64,000 nt of DNA from Candidatus Ruthia magnifica str. Cm (Calyptogena magnifica) (GTDB lineage Bacteria > Pseudomonadota > Gammaproteobacteria > PS1 > Pseudothioglobaceae): NCBI RefSeq assembly GCF_000015105.1, contig NC_008610.1, positions 496,001 to 560,000 of the forward strand, given 5' to 3'. Shown one piece after another: positions 21,079 to 30,971 of the stretch. Positions within the stretch are counted from its first letter, which is position 1. The number at the start of each line of letters is the position of its first letter. A program made the translations under genes and the position numbers. The notes beneath the pieces are model-generated. The model was not told the DNA's origin and did no database searches. It was given only the letters and a program-made list of their open reading frames with translations.

Positions 21079-22205
21079 TAAAACCCAATAGCTCCAAGCA
21101 TACGAGAGAAAAAGCTTGCTTGTTGTATATTTTCAAGCGCAATTAGTGGAATACTTACTATGGTTTTACCTCTAAATTGGATGAGTAATTTTCCAACAAT
21201 ATCACCTTTTTTGATAGGTGCTGACAAAGCTGTATCAAGTTGAATCACTTGGTCTGAAAGTTTAAACTGGCCACGTACTAGAGTAAAGCTGCCTACCTTT
21301 GATGTACCTACCTTTAGTGTATCTTTGGTTGCACTGGCAATAGGCACTTCTTTTTTGATATCTTTAATGGTTTGAGTTTCGAAAAAACGAAAGCCATAAT
21401 CAAGAATTTTTTGTGTTTGAGAGGTTCGAGCGTTCACGCTACTAGACCCTAAAACAACAGAAATCAAACGCATACCAGCGCGTTTAGCACTGGCTACTAA
21501 GTTATAACCTGCTTTTTTAGTAAATCCAGTTTTTAGACCATCCACTGTATGATCGCTCCATAGTAGTTTATTACGATTACGTTGTTTAATGCCGTGGTAA
21601 GTGAATTCTTTTTGTGAGTACCACTGATAGAATTTTGGAAAGTCTCTGATCGTTGCTATTGCTAATAGTGTTATATCAGCGGCAGTGGTGTATTGATTAT
21701 CGTTTGGCAAGCCAGAAGCATTCTCAAACCAAGAATTATTCATACCAAGTTGACGTGCATATTCATTCATATAAGTGGTAAACGTACTTTCAGTTCCTGC
21801 AATATGTTCAGCCAAGGCGACAGCAGAATCGTTACCAGATTGAATAATCATGCCTTTAAGCAATGTTTCAAGTTTAATGCTTTTGCCCACTTCTACAAAA
21901 CTTTTTGAGCCACCTGTTTTCCACGCCTTTTTACTGATACGTACTTCATCTTCTAAGCTGATACGACCATCGTTAATAAATTGGAAAACAACATAGGCTG
22001 TCATTAGTTTGGTTAGACTTGCTGGTGCACGCTTGTCATGTTGTTTGCTACTTGCAATGACTTTTCCGGAATTATAATCAACAATACTATAAGCAGCAGT
22101 AGATATTTTCGGTGCTTTTGGAGTGATAAAGATTACTGCTTGAGTATTTAAGACAAGAGAAGATATAAGGATGACCAATGGTTTGATGATTAATTGATAT
22201 TGCAT
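21078..22205 (-). CDS. dacA: D-alanyl-D-alanine carboxypeptidase (PBP5/6 family)
   Basis: The 375-residue protein has a signal peptide (about 1-23) and all three active-site motifs: SLTK (Ser63, Lys66), SGN (123-125) and KTG (225-227). A beta-sandwich domain and a C-terminal amphipathic helix (FFSRMLGAIGF) for inner-membrane attachment follow. It trims the terminal D-Ala from peptidoglycan pentapeptides in the periplasm. In relatives mltB and rlpA separate it from rodA; here that interval holds only a fossil mltB. Confidence 0.95.
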   Translation of the reverse strand: MQYQLIIKPLVILISSLVLNTQAVIFITPKAPKISTAAYSIVDYNSGKVIASSKQHDKRAPASLTKLMTAYVVFQFINDGRISLEDEVRISKKAWKTGGSKSFVEVGKSIKLETLLKGMIIQSGNDSAVALAEHIAGTESTFTTYMNEYARQLGMNNSWFENASGLPNDNQYTTAADITLLAIATIRDFPKFYQWYSQKEFTYHGIKQRNRNKLLWSDHTVDGLKTGFTKKAGYNLVASAKRAGMRLISVVLGSSSVNARTSQTQKILDYGFRFFETQTIKDIKKEVPIASATKDTLKVGTSKVGSFTLVRGQFKLSDQVIQLDTALSAPIKKGDIVGKLLIQFRGKTIVSIPLIALENIQQASFFSRMLGAIGF

Positions 22206-22479
22206 AAAGTATTAGTTGTTTAGTTGTTTAATGCTTGTCTGAACTTATTTGATAGTTGATAAATTACCACAGTACATCTATTATCATGATTATAACGCGT
22301 TAGCACGTAAAAATTCTAAAAAGTGAACCAAGTTTCATTGATTTCATCTTATGGTGGGTAAACGCTAATTTGATTTTATTTTTAATATCTTGATGAGTAT
22401 TCAAACTTTTATTGTGCCAATATTTGGATATTTTTTAGATTTGTTGACGCTTAATCTAGTGTATTTTCAGTGTTTTAAT
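22206..22479. other. Decayed intergenic between dacA and the mltB fossil
   Basis: No open frame is seen. By gene order in related bacteria, rlpA and the 3' part of mltB would have been here, but I cannot recognise either. Confidence 0.35.
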
Positions 22480-23000
22480 TGAAACGTAATAGGTCTTGCA
22501 AATTCACCCACATCATGCCACCATAAGAGTTTTGTATGAATAAAGATAGAATGAAGTTTTCACATGATATAAACTAGAATTTTTTTTCTATAATTGCCAA
22601 AGTTGAATACGTGTCTTTTTTGTTGCCGTAATTGGTCTCAATTAAAAATAGTAACAATAATTTTTGCAGATACATTATTCTAAGTTAATAGGGTAATGAC
22701 ATCGACCGACACTAATACCTGCTAAGGTATTAGCAATCAAAGAACAAATGATACCTAGGTTTATTTTTTGCCAATTAACCCAGTATTTACTTTTCAGTAT
22801 GTTTAAGCGTTATTAAGTTACCTTGTCAAAAGTTGATGTCATTTTTAATACGTTGTTTAGTAATAAACAAATTTTTATCTACAAGTGTTAGCTCTTTATT
22901 TAAAAAAATAAAGAGTAATTCATCTTTGTTAAAACCATTTTTTTAATAAAATCATGAGTCGCTGGTAAAGTTTTAGCAGCAATCAAGCTAGAAAAATAAA
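22480..23000 (-). pseudogene. mltB: Fossil mltB (lytic murein transglycosylase B)
   Basis: Minus-strand fragments in order match MltB. SLIAAKTLPATHDFIKKMV is the signal-peptide end plus the F-x-x-x-M-V motif. FITKQRIKNDINF is the FLTEERIEGGVKFW region. LLLLFLIETNYGNK then DTYSTLAII is the catalytic VIVAILGVETRYGRNTG...LATLAF region with the catalytic Glu still visible, and NSYGGMMW is the SYAGAMG loop. Frames change and many stops occur, so it is dead. It lies directly after rodA, the ancestral position. Confidence 0.75.
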
Positions 23001-24140
23001 TTAATTTTGTAAATATCTTGGTGTTTTGTGCTTGCGAATTGCCATGACAATGCCAAAGCTAGACATTAAAGTGATGAGTGATGAACCGCCATAACTAATC
23101 AGTGGTAATGGCACACCCACTACAGGTAATAGCCCAGATACCATGCCAATATTAACAAAAATATAAGTAAAGAAGATGAGAGTTAAACTCGCACCTAATA
23201 GTTTTGAAAAATTATCTTCTGACTGGAAAGAAATTACCAATAATCGATAGATAATTAGCCCGTACAAAATAAATAAGAATATAACACCTATAAAACCCAA
23301 TTCTTCAGCGATCACAGCAAAGATAAAATCAGTTGCATGCTCAGGTAGGAAATTAAGTTGAGATTGAGAGCCTTGCTCCAAACCTTTGCCAACCAGACCG
23401 CCAGATCCAATCGCAATTTTTGATTGCAAGATATGATAGCCAGAACCTAACGGGTTAGAACTTGGGTCAATCAAAGTTAGGATGCGTTTTTTTTGATAAT
23501 CCATTAATAGATAGCTCCATGTAACATAAGCACCTGAGGTGATAATTGATGAAATTAGTGCAAAATTCAACCAATTATTTTTAAGAATTTGAACATGGAT
23601 GCCTGAAAAAAACAACACGTAAAAGCCAGAAGCGCCAATTAATAGCGAAGTGCCCAAATCTGGCTGTTTGGCAATGAGTATTACGATTAAAATAATGGCA
23701 ACAATGGATAAAAAAATAGGTAGTGGTTTTGGCGGCAAGGTTTTTTCACTAAGAATTGAAGCAATGGCGATAGGGACGATAACTTTCATAATTTCAGAAG
23801 GCTGAAAACGTATAAAACCCAAATTAAGCCAGCGTTGAGCGCCACCACTGCTTGAGCCAAAAACTAAGACTAAAATCAGTAAAAAGATACCAAACAACAT
23901 CAAGTAAGGAGAAAGACGCCTAAGTTGGTAGGGTGGTATTTGGGCAATTACTAGCATCGCACTAATTGCTAGTACAAAATGAAACACTTGTTTATAAATA
24001 GTTTGTATAGAGCTCGCTGAGGCTGAATAAAGCACAACAAGTCCAAATCCACTGAGTATTATAATCAATAAAAATAAAGGCGTATCCATCTTAAAGTAAT
24101 GCCAATAATGGCGTATTTTTGCAATACTTAATAATTTCAT
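23001..24140 (-). CDS. rodA: Rod shape-determining SEDS glycosyltransferase
   Basis: The 379-residue protein is a SEDS polymerase with about ten membrane helices. It contains GSSSGGAQRWLNLGFIRFQPSE (quoted pieces of the first conserved loop), KQPDLGTSLLI and [17 protein letters not shown] near the C-terminus. RodA polymerises glycan strands in the elongasome with PBP2. The adjacency to dacA (through fossil mltB) distinguishes it from FtsW, which is encoded at 51.2-52.3 kb next to murG. The mrdA/pbpA gene expected upstream is missing; a Mth938-like gene overlaps the start by four bases. Confidence 0.92.
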   Translation of the reverse strand: MKLLSIAKIRHYWHYFKMDTPLFLLIIILSGFGLVVLYSASASSIQTIYKQVFHFVLAISAMLVIAQIPPYQLRRLSPYLMLFGIFLLILVLVFGSSSGGAQRWLNLGFIRFQPSEIMKVIVPIAIASILSEKTLPPKPLPIFLSIVAIILIVILIAKQPDLGTSLLIGASGFYVLFFSGIHVQILKNNWLNFALISSIITSGAYVTWSYLLMDYQKKRILTLIDPSSNPLGSGYHILQSKIAIGSGGLVGKGLEQGSQSQLNFLPEHATDFIFAVIAEELGFIGVIFLFILYGLIIYRLLVISFQSEDNFSKLLGASLTLIFFTYIFVNIGMVSGLLPVVGVPLPLISYGGSSLITLMSSFGIVMAIRKHKTPRYLQN

Positions 24141-24499
24141 AACAATAACAAACCAACAGATCTGGTATCAGATAATAGTAAGTTAAAACTTCGACATGCT
24201 GATTTATTATTCATACTTTCAGTGCCAATACCCATTTGCCGAATAGCCTCTTGTTGTTTTGGGTGTAAAAATTGATGTGTTGCACCTGTGCCGATAATTA
24301 GTAAATCAATATCATCTTGATTAGACAGGGGAAATAATGAAATTTTATCAATATCATCAAGATGAGCCATATCAACTTCACAATAATAACGAGAAGAAAT
24401 AAAACAAGGAATTTTAAACTGTGCATGTGCTAATTTAACATAGCGTTCTTCGATAGAAACAATACTGTTATAACTTGCTTCTTGTTGGTTAAATTCCAT
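24137..24499 (-). CDS. Mth938-like (DUF498) domain protein
   Basis: The 120-residue protein has the Mth938/NDUFAF3 pattern: LLIIGTGATHQFLHPKQQEAIRQ-type central segment followed by GIGTESMNNKSACRSFNLLLSD. This is a small soluble alpha/beta fold of unknown activity in bacteria; mitochondrial relatives help assemble complex I. It overlaps rodA by four bases, so they are probably co-transcribed. Confidence 0.8.
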   Translation of the reverse strand: MEFNQQEASYNSIVSIEERYVKLAHAQFKIPCFISSRYYCEVDMAHLDDIDKISLFPLSNQDDIDLLIIGTGATHQFLHPKQQEAIRQMGIGTESMNNKSACRSFNLLLSDTRSVGLLLL

Positions 24500-24578
24500 G
24501 ATATTACAGTGACTATTTGGTGAGTAAAAGCATATTATAACAGTGTAAAATTAATTACTTTCTATATTAGAGAGGCAG

Positions 24579-25028
24579 ATGTCAAATTTAAGCAATACAG
24601 ACATATACGATGCAGATTTATCCAGCGGCGTTACTGCATTTGATACTAAGAATTTTACCATGGCGTATCAATTATTAGCCCCACTTGCCACAAAGGGTAA
24701 TACTGAGGCTTTATGGCGTGTTGGTATGATGCAAATGAATGGTTTAGGTATGGTCGAAAACCAGCCTTTAGGATTTGAAAACTTCCTGCAAGCAGCAAGT
24801 CAAGGGCATGCATTTGCTCATCACATGCTAGGTGTAGCATATATGACTGGCGAAGGCGTAGAAAAAGATATTGTAAAGTCTATTGAGTGGTTTGAAAAAG
24901 GCGCTGAATTTGGCATTCCTGGTCCGATGTATGCACTAGGCATGTTGTTTGAAGATGATAAAGAGGTTAAACAAGATTTAGAAAAAGCGAAATATTGGTT
25001 TGACAAAGCTGATAGAGTAAGTCCATAA
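24579..25028 (+). CDS. Sel1-repeat (TPR-like) protein
   Basis: The 149 residues contain about three Sel1 repeats (A-x-x-x-L-G-x-x-Y-x-x-G-x-G-V pattern), for example ALWRVGMMQMNGLGM, AHHMLGVAYMTGEGV and ALGMLFEDDKEV. There is no signal peptide, so it is probably cytoplasmic. Such repeats mediate protein binding and the partner is unknown. GAGAGG stands three bases before the ATG. Five bases separate it from gltX. Confidence 0.85.
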   Translation: MSNLSNTDIYDADLSSGVTAFDTKNFTMAYQLLAPLATKGNTEALWRVGMMQMNGLGMVENQPLGFENFLQAASQGHAFAHHMLGVAYMTGEGVEKDIVKSIEWFEKGAEFGIPGPMYALGMLFEDDKEVKQDLEKAKYWFDKADRVSP

Positions 25029-25033
25029 TAATA

Positions 25034-26398
25034 ATGAAATCAAGATTTGCTCCATCCCCAACAGGCTGCCTACATATAGGCGGTGCTAGAACTGCACTTT
25101 TTGCTTGGGTTTGGGCCAAAAAGCAACATGGTAAATTTGTATTACGTATTGAAGATACAGATTTAGAGCGCTCAAACCAAGCATCCGTTGATGCAATTTT
25201 ACAAGGTATGAATTGGCTTGGGCTTGACTATGATGAAGGCCCTTTTTATCAAACAGATCGTTTTAATCGGTACAAGCAAGTTGTTCGGCAACTATTAGAT
25301 GAAAAAAAAGCCTATTATTGTGAATGCTCTAAAGAGCGCCTACAAATCTTACATGAAGATTTAATCAAGCAAGGTAAAAAAGTCAGGTATGACGGTTGTT
25401 GTCGAGATAAGAATCTAAATGATGGTGTTGTACGTTTTAACAATCCAGAAGATGGTTTGGTGATTTTTAATGATGTGATTAAAGGGCAAATTTCAATCAA
25501 TAATAAAGAATTGGATGATTTAATTATCGTTCGCAGCGATGGCACACCAACTTATAATTTAACTGTGGTAGTTGATGACCATGATATGCAAATTGATTGT
25601 GTTATTCGTGGTGATGACCATATTAACAACACCCCCAAGCAAATTAACCTTTATCAGGCATTAGGCTGGCATTTACCAGAATTTGCTCATTTACCCATGA
25701 TTTTAAGCAGTGATGGTGCACGTCTTTCAAAACGTCATGACGCTGTAAGTATCATGACTTATCGAGATGCGGGATTTTTGCCTGAAGCTTTGCTTAATTA
25801 TTTAGCTCGTTTGGGTTGGTCGTATGGAGACCAAGAAATATTTTCTATGGATGAAATTGTTAAATTATTTGAATTAAAGAGCATCAATAAGGCGCCTGCA
25901 AGTTTTAATCAGGATAAGCTTTTATGGCTCAATCAAAAAATTATTAAAAATTCTAGTGTTGAAAATTTGCTTAATAATTTAACTTGGCATCTGCAAAACC
26001 AGGCAATTACTATTACAAATGCGCCTAATATTGAAGCGGTTGTTCAATACTTGCAAAATAGATGTAAAACTTTGGTTGACATGGCAGGTGAAGTAAAAAT
26101 GTTTTATCAAGATTTCGATACTTTTGATGAAAAACTTGCCAAAAGATACCTTAAAGATAAAACACCACTCAAGCATTTATTTGCAAAACTAGAAGCTCTA
26201 AGAATCTGGAAAGCCAACAACATTAAACAAGCTGTTAAAGAAGTGTGTTTTGAGCTTAACATTAGTTTTGGTAAAGTAGGCCAACCATTCAGGCTTGCAC
26301 TAAGTGGTAATGGCAATGCAGGTAGTATTGATATTGTAGCTGAACTGGTTGGTAAAAATAAAGCGTTATCACGTTTAAAAATGGCGATTGATTCTTAA
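25034..26398 (+). CDS. gltX: Glutamyl-tRNA synthetase
   Basis: The 454-residue class Ic synthetase has the HIGH-type motif in FAPSPTGCLHIGG (about 5-17), FVLRIEDTDLERS (about 36-48) and the KMSKS-equivalent LSKRHDAV (about 237-244), followed by an all-helical anticodon-binding region. It charges tRNA-Glu, which also supplies the glutamyl-tRNA precursor for haem. The reading frame is complete. It is not possible to say from sequence whether a second GltX exists elsewhere. Confidence 0.95.
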   Translation: MKSRFAPSPTGCLHIGGARTALFAWVWAKKQHGKFVLRIEDTDLERSNQASVDAILQGMNWLGLDYDEGPFYQTDRFNRYKQVVRQLLDEKKAYYCECSKERLQILHEDLIKQGKKVRYDGCCRDKNLNDGVVRFNNPEDGLVIFNDVIKGQISINNKELDDLIIVRSDGTPTYNLTVVVDDHDMQIDCVIRGDDHINNTPKQINLYQALGWHLPEFAHLPMILSSDGARLSKRHDAVSIMTYRDAGFLPEALLNYLARLGWSYGDQEIFSMDEIVKLFELKSINKAPASFNQDKLLWLNQKIIKNSSVENLLNNLTWHLQNQAITITNAPNIEAVVQYLQNRCKTLVDMAGEVKMFYQDFDTFDEKLAKRYLKDKTPLKHLFAKLEALRIWKANNIKQAVKEVCFELNISFGKVGQPFRLALSGNGNAGSIDIVAELVGKNKALSRLKMAIDS

Positions 26399-26435
26399 AA
26401 GATAGAATAAGCAATAGTAAAAAATACCCATAAAT

Positions 26436-28955
26436 ATGATAGATTTATCAATATTTAAAACTCAGTATCAAGCACTACAAGATTCAATCAAGGTTATTTT
26501 TTTAAATAATCCAGAAGTAACTCAAACACTTGTATTGTCTAGAAGTGAGGGGATTGATCAATTACTTAAAGATATTTGGCAAAGCTTGAACCTTTCAAAT
26601 CAGTTATGTTTGGTGGCTGTTGGTGGTTATGGTAGAAGCGAATTGCATCCGTATTCGGATATAGATTTGTTGATTTTAATTCCTGATGATGCGCATGATA
26701 CCTATCAACAAAGTATTGCTAGCTTTTTAACATTTTTATGGGATGTGAATTTAGAAGTAGGACATGCAACTCGGGATTTAAAGGATTGTATTAGTGTGAT
26801 TGATGATATTAGTGTGGTGACTAGTTTATTAGAATCTCGTGTTATTTTAGGTAAAGTATCTTTATTTTTAAAGATGAAGGCTGTGATTAAATCTAGCGTT
26901 TGGTCAAATCAATCATTTTTAGTTGAAAAGCAAAAAGAACAACACAATCGTCATCAAAATTTATCCAATACTGCCTATAATTTAGAACCAAACATCAAAC
27001 AAAGTCCTGGCGGTCTAAGAGATATTCAAACAATTGTTTGGGTAGCAAAGTGGTATTTTGATGTCAATACTTTGTTTGAACTGGTCGATAAGCAATATTT
27101 AACAACGACTGAGTATGAGTTATTAAAAATATCACAACTGTTTTTATTTAAAGTCAGATTTGCACTGCATATTATCGCTAATCGACGTGAAGACAGGCTT
27201 GCATTTCAATATCAAAAATCTGTGGCAACCATGCTGGGTTATGTTGATGGAGATTCTTTGTCAGTTGAAGCTTTTATGAAGGATTATTATCAAACTGTGA
27301 CTAGAGTGTCGCGCCTTAATGACATTTTGTTACAATTATTAGAAGATGAGATTTTAAATACACAACGTTTGAACAGTCGCTTTATGATTAGTTATGGTTA
27401 TATTTATTCAATTAATGATCAAGTTTTTATTCAAACGCCATCTGCTTTTATGGAAATATTTTTACTCATTGCTAAGCATAATTATGTGCGTGGCATCAGT
27501 GCAAAAACGCTTAGACAAATGCAAAATAGCATTAGTTTAATTGATTTTCATTATTACAAAAAGCGCAAGAATAATCGCCTATTCATTGAGTTATTACAAC
27601 AAAATCAAGGAGTTAATAAAGCGTTAAAACTCATGAATCGTTATGGTATTTTAGAGCACTATATTCCTACTTTTGGTAAGATTATGGGTCTAATGCAGTA
27701 TGATTTATTTCATGCTTATACAGTGGATCAGCATACGTTGTTTGTGATTCGTAATTTGAGGCGTTTTTTTGTACCTGAGTTTGCTAAGGAATTTGCGCTT
27801 TGTAGCGAGATAGCACAAGGTATTCAAAAACCAGAATTATTATTATTGGCAGGGCTTTTTCATGATATTGCCAAGGGTAGAGATGGAGAACATGCTCAGT
27901 TGGGTGCAATTGATGTGCGTGAGTTTTGTCAGCATCATCAATTAAAAACGAGCGATACTGATTTGGTTTCAAAGTTAGTTGAAAAGCATTTACTCATGTC
28001 AGCGGTTGCGCAAAAGCAAGATATTAGTGATTTTGAAGTGATTGAGCATTTTGCTGAACAGGTGGTCACAATTAAATTTTTAGAATTTTTGTATTTATTA
28101 ACAAACGCTGATATTCGTGCAACAAAAGACGATTTATGGAATAGTTGGAAAGACTCTTTACTAAAAAAACTATTTTATAATACCAAAAAATACCTAGAAA
28201 GTAATAATGATCAGCGCCCAAGTGTAGATCAAAGAGCACAAGGTATTAAACAAACTATTATTAAGGATTCTATTGCTCAAGGTTATCAAATTAGTGATGT
28301 TGAAAGGGTATTGTCAGCTTTACCTAAAGACTATTATGTGCGTTATGAAATTGATGATATTTTATGGCATTTGAGTTTTGCCATTAAAATAACTTCGGAT
28401 AAGATTATCGTTAGTTCTAAAATTTCACAACACAATGTGGTTGATATTTTTGTGCTGTGTGATGATTTTAAAGGCTTATTCTTTAAATTAATTAGTATTC
28501 TTGAAAGACTGGGTCTTGATATTGTGGATGCTAAAATTTTAACCACAAAGAATGGAAGAGTGTATAACACGATTAGTGTTTTGCAAGATGCAGCTCTTAA
28601 ACACATCAATATAAATCAAGAAATCAAAAATGATCTGGATAATTTTGATGTGAGCATAAGAACAACTCATGATATATACACATATCGACACTTTGATCAT
28701 AAAATGAAAGTTAGCTTTAATGTGAATGAACAGTGGAACTTAACCCAATTAGAGATCAATGTGATTGATAAGCAAGGCATACTTTCTAATATTGCCTATG
28801 TTTTCTTTGAATTAGATATTTCATTAATTAATGCTAGAATTGCCACTATGGGGGAAAGGGTTGAAGATGTGTTTTTTATTAGCAATGCTAAAAATCAACC
28901 ATTAAGTATGGTAGAACAATTAGCGCTTAAAGAGGCCTTGGAAGAAAGATTGTAA
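26436..28955 (+). CDS. glnD: PII uridylyltransferase/uridylyl-removing enzyme
   Basis: The 839-residue protein has the nucleotidyltransferase motif AVGGYGRSELHPYSDIDLL (about 68-86), a GlnD-specific helical region with QSPGGLRDIQT, an HD domain (GLFHDIAKGRDGEHAQLG, about 472-489) and two C-terminal ACT domains (about 675-839). It modifies PII protein according to glutamine level and so sets GlnA activity through GlnE; glnA is in this window at 47.75 kb. All domains are intact, so nitrogen sensing appears retained despite reduction. Confidence 0.95.
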   Translation: MIDLSIFKTQYQALQDSIKVIFLNNPEVTQTLVLSRSEGIDQLLKDIWQSLNLSNQLCLVAVGGYGRSELHPYSDIDLLILIPDDAHDTYQQSIASFLTFLWDVNLEVGHATRDLKDCISVIDDISVVTSLLESRVILGKVSLFLKMKAVIKSSVWSNQSFLVEKQKEQHNRHQNLSNTAYNLEPNIKQSPGGLRDIQTIVWVAKWYFDVNTLFELVDKQYLTTTEYELLKISQLFLFKVRFALHIIANRREDRLAFQYQKSVATMLGYVDGDSLSVEAFMKDYYQTVTRVSRLNDILLQLLEDEILNTQRLNSRFMISYGYIYSINDQVFIQTPSAFMEIFLLIAKHNYVRGISAKTLRQMQNSISLIDFHYYKKRKNNRLFIELLQQNQGVNKALKLMNRYGILEHYIPTFGKIMGLMQYDLFHAYTVDQHTLFVIRNLRRFFVPEFAKEFALCSEIAQGIQKPELLLLAGLFHDIAKGRDGEHAQLGAIDVREFCQHHQLKTSDTDLVSKLVEKHLLMSAVAQKQDISDFEVIEHFAEQVVTIKFLEFLYLLTNADIRATKDDLWNSWKDSLLKKLFYNTKKYLESNNDQRPSVDQRAQGIKQTIIKDSIAQGYQISDVERVLSALPKDYYVRYEIDDILWHLSFAIKITSDKIIVSSKISQHNVVDIFVLCDDFKGLFFKLISILERLGLDIVDAKILTTKNGRVYNTISVLQDAALKHININQEIKNDLDNFDVSIRTTHDIYTYRHFDHKMKVSFNVNEQWNLTQLEINVIDKQGILSNIAYVFFELDISLINARIATMGERVEDVFFISNAKNQPLSMVEQLALKEALEERL

Positions 28956-29050
28956 AAAAATATTATGCGAGTTAAATAATGATATAATCTCATGCAGTCA
29001 GCAGTCCTGCTATTTCTTTTTTTCATTATCAGAAAAACATTACAAAAAAT

Positions 29051-29377
29051 ATGAACGATAAAATTAAAGTAGTGACTGACGCTTCTTTTGAAGCAAATGT
29101 TGTTAACTCATCACAAGTGGTATTGGTAGATTTTTGGGCTGAGTGGTGCGGGTCATGCAAGGCATTAATGTCTGTATTAGATGAAATTGCTGATGAATAT
29201 GATGGTAAAGTCATTATTACCAAAATTAATATAGATGAGAACGATCAAACATTATTAAAGTACGGTATTCACGGTATTCCAACGATGTTGTTATTTTCTG
29301 ATGGTGTTGTTCAAGCAACTAAAATGGGTGCACTTTCAAAAGCGGAACTTAGTACATTTATTGATGCCAATATTTAA
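29051..29377 (+). CDS. trxA: Thioredoxin with CGSC active site
   Basis: The 108-residue protein has the thioredoxin fold with DFWAEWCGSCKAL (C33, C36) and the cis-proline loop GIPTM (about 75-79). It lacks a signal peptide, so it is cytoplasmic. The residue between the cysteines is Ser instead of the nearly invariant Pro of WCGPC, which should change redox potential. It lies just before rho, the trxA-rho order of E. coli. TATAAT at 28983-28988 could be its -10 box. Confidence 0.93.
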   Translation: MNDKIKVVTDASFEANVVNSSQVVLVDFWAEWCGSCKALMSVLDEIADEYDGKVIITKINIDENDQTLLKYGIHGIPTMLLFSDGVVQATKMGALSKAELSTFIDANI

Positions 29378-29496
29378 AAAATTAAATAACTGATTGTTTT
29401 TATTTTAAATACTTAGTTTAACAAAACCTTCTAGGCGTTTTAGGTACATATCCTCTAGTTAAGTAAAAATGCTTAGCCCTTAATATGGACACATTC

Positions 29497-30759
29497 ATGA
29501 AATTATCAGAACTCAAAAAATTTAGCCCAGAAGAGTTATTAGAATTAGCACAATCTTTAGGTGCAGAAAATATTTCTAGAGCTAAAAAACAAACATTAAT
29601 TTTTATTATTCTAAAAGCTAAAGCGGCTAATGATGAAGAAATATTGGGCGATGGTATTTTGGATGTGCTGCAAGATGGTTATGGTTTTTTAAGATCAAGT
29701 GATGATTCTTATACCTCGGGTGCAGATGATATTTATATTTCTCCTAATCAAATTAGACGCTTCAATTTATCAATCGGTGATTTAGTTTCAGGAAAAATTA
29801 GAGCACCTAAAAAAGGTGAAAAGTACTTTGCTTTGATTAAAGTATTGGAAGTGAATGGTGAAGATCCAAATAATGTCAAAAACAGGGTGCTGTTTGCCTC
29901 ACCTACACCTATTCATCCTAATGAAAGACTCAATTTAGAAATTGGCAATGGTGGTACCGAAGATATTACTGCTAGAGTGATTGATCTTGTTGCACCATTT
30001 GGTAAAGGGCAAAGGGGCTTATTGGTTGCACCACCTAAGGCAGGTAAAACCATGATTATGCAGAATATAGCTACATCTATTTCAGTTAATCATACAGAAT
30101 GTGAATTGATTGTGCTTTTAATTGATGAACGTCCTGAAGAAGTAACAGAAATGGCACGCACCGTACGTGGTGAAGTGATTGCTTCAACATTTGATGAGTC
30201 AGCAAAACGCCATGTGCAAGTCGCTGAAATGGTGATTCAAAAAGCTAAACGGCGTGCAGAGCAAGGTAAAGACGTGATTATTTTGTTAGATTCAATCACA
30301 CGCTTAGCACGTGCCTATAATACGATTGCCCCTTCATCAGGGAAGGTATTAACAGGCGGTGTTGATGCTAATGCGCTACAACGTCCTAAACGTTTTTTTG
30401 GCGCAGCTAGAAACATTGAAAATGGTGGAAGCATTACCATTATTGCTACTGCATTGATTGATACCGGTTCAAAAATGGATGAAGTTATTTATCAAGAATT
30501 TAAAGGTACGGGTAATATGGAGCTTCATTTAGAAAAACGTTTGAGTGAGAAGAGAATTTTTCCAGCAATTAATATTAATGCTTCTGGTACACGTCGTGAA
30601 GAATTAATTACTAATGAAAAAGAATTACAAAAAATATGGATTTTGCGAAAAATCCTGCATCCTATGGACACTGTTGAGGCAGCTGAATTTTTAATTGATC
30701 GCTTAAAATTGACCAAAACAAATGATGAATTTTTCGCTTCAATGTCGCAAAAAAAGTAA
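29497..30759 (+). CDS. rho: Transcription termination factor Rho
   Basis: The protein (420 residues from the ATG at 29497) has the N-terminal helical domain, the cold-shock RNA-binding domain (about 50-125, [14 protein letters not shown]), Walker A PPKAGKTM (about 180), and the Q and R loops ([19 protein letters not shown], about 285). It is a hexameric RNA-dependent ATPase. I chose [13 protein letters not shown] over the ATG at 29485 because E. coli Rho begins at the same place and both lack a clear ribosome-binding site. Confidence 0.96.
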   Translation: MKLSELKKFSPEELLELAQSLGAENISRAKKQTLIFIILKAKAANDEEILGDGILDVLQDGYGFLRSSDDSYTSGADDIYISPNQIRRFNLSIGDLVSGKIRAPKKGEKYFALIKVLEVNGEDPNNVKNRVLFASPTPIHPNERLNLEIGNGGTEDITARVIDLVAPFGKGQRGLLVAPPKAGKTMIMQNIATSISVNHTECELIVLLIDERPEEVTEMARTVRGEVIASTFDESAKRHVQVAEMVIQKAKRRAEQGKDVIILLDSITRLARAYNTIAPSSGKVLTGGVDANALQRPKRFFGAARNIENGGSITIIATALIDTGSKMDEVIYQEFKGTGNMELHLEKRLSEKRIFPAININASGTRREELITNEKELQKIWILRKILHPMDTVEAAEFLIDRLKLTKTNDEFFASMSQKK

Positions 30760-30830
30760 TAAATTGATTTTAAAAATCATTGTCTAATTATGCTGAGCAC
30801 TTATCAATCACTTTAAGTATACTCAAGGAG

Positions 30831-30960
30831 ACTACCACACCAACCTAATATAATTTATGAACTCCATAAACAGCATTTTTCTTTAAAAGTGCACTATTTC
30901 TTATCTCTCATGAGGCGCTAAAGAGTGTATTTTCTAAGTTGTACTGGGTTGGTGTAGTGA
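30831..30960. repeat. Long-range inverted repeat before lptF
   Basis: ACACCAACC (30837-30845) and GGTTGGTGT (30947-30955) are perfect complements about 100 bases apart, and ACTAC/GTAGT can extend the stem with a small bulge. The right arm ends 16 bases before the lptF ATG. It could fold as a leader structure or be a remnant; no protein-like frame is recognised between the arms. Confidence 0.4.
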
Positions 30961-30971
30961 TCTCTTAAAAT

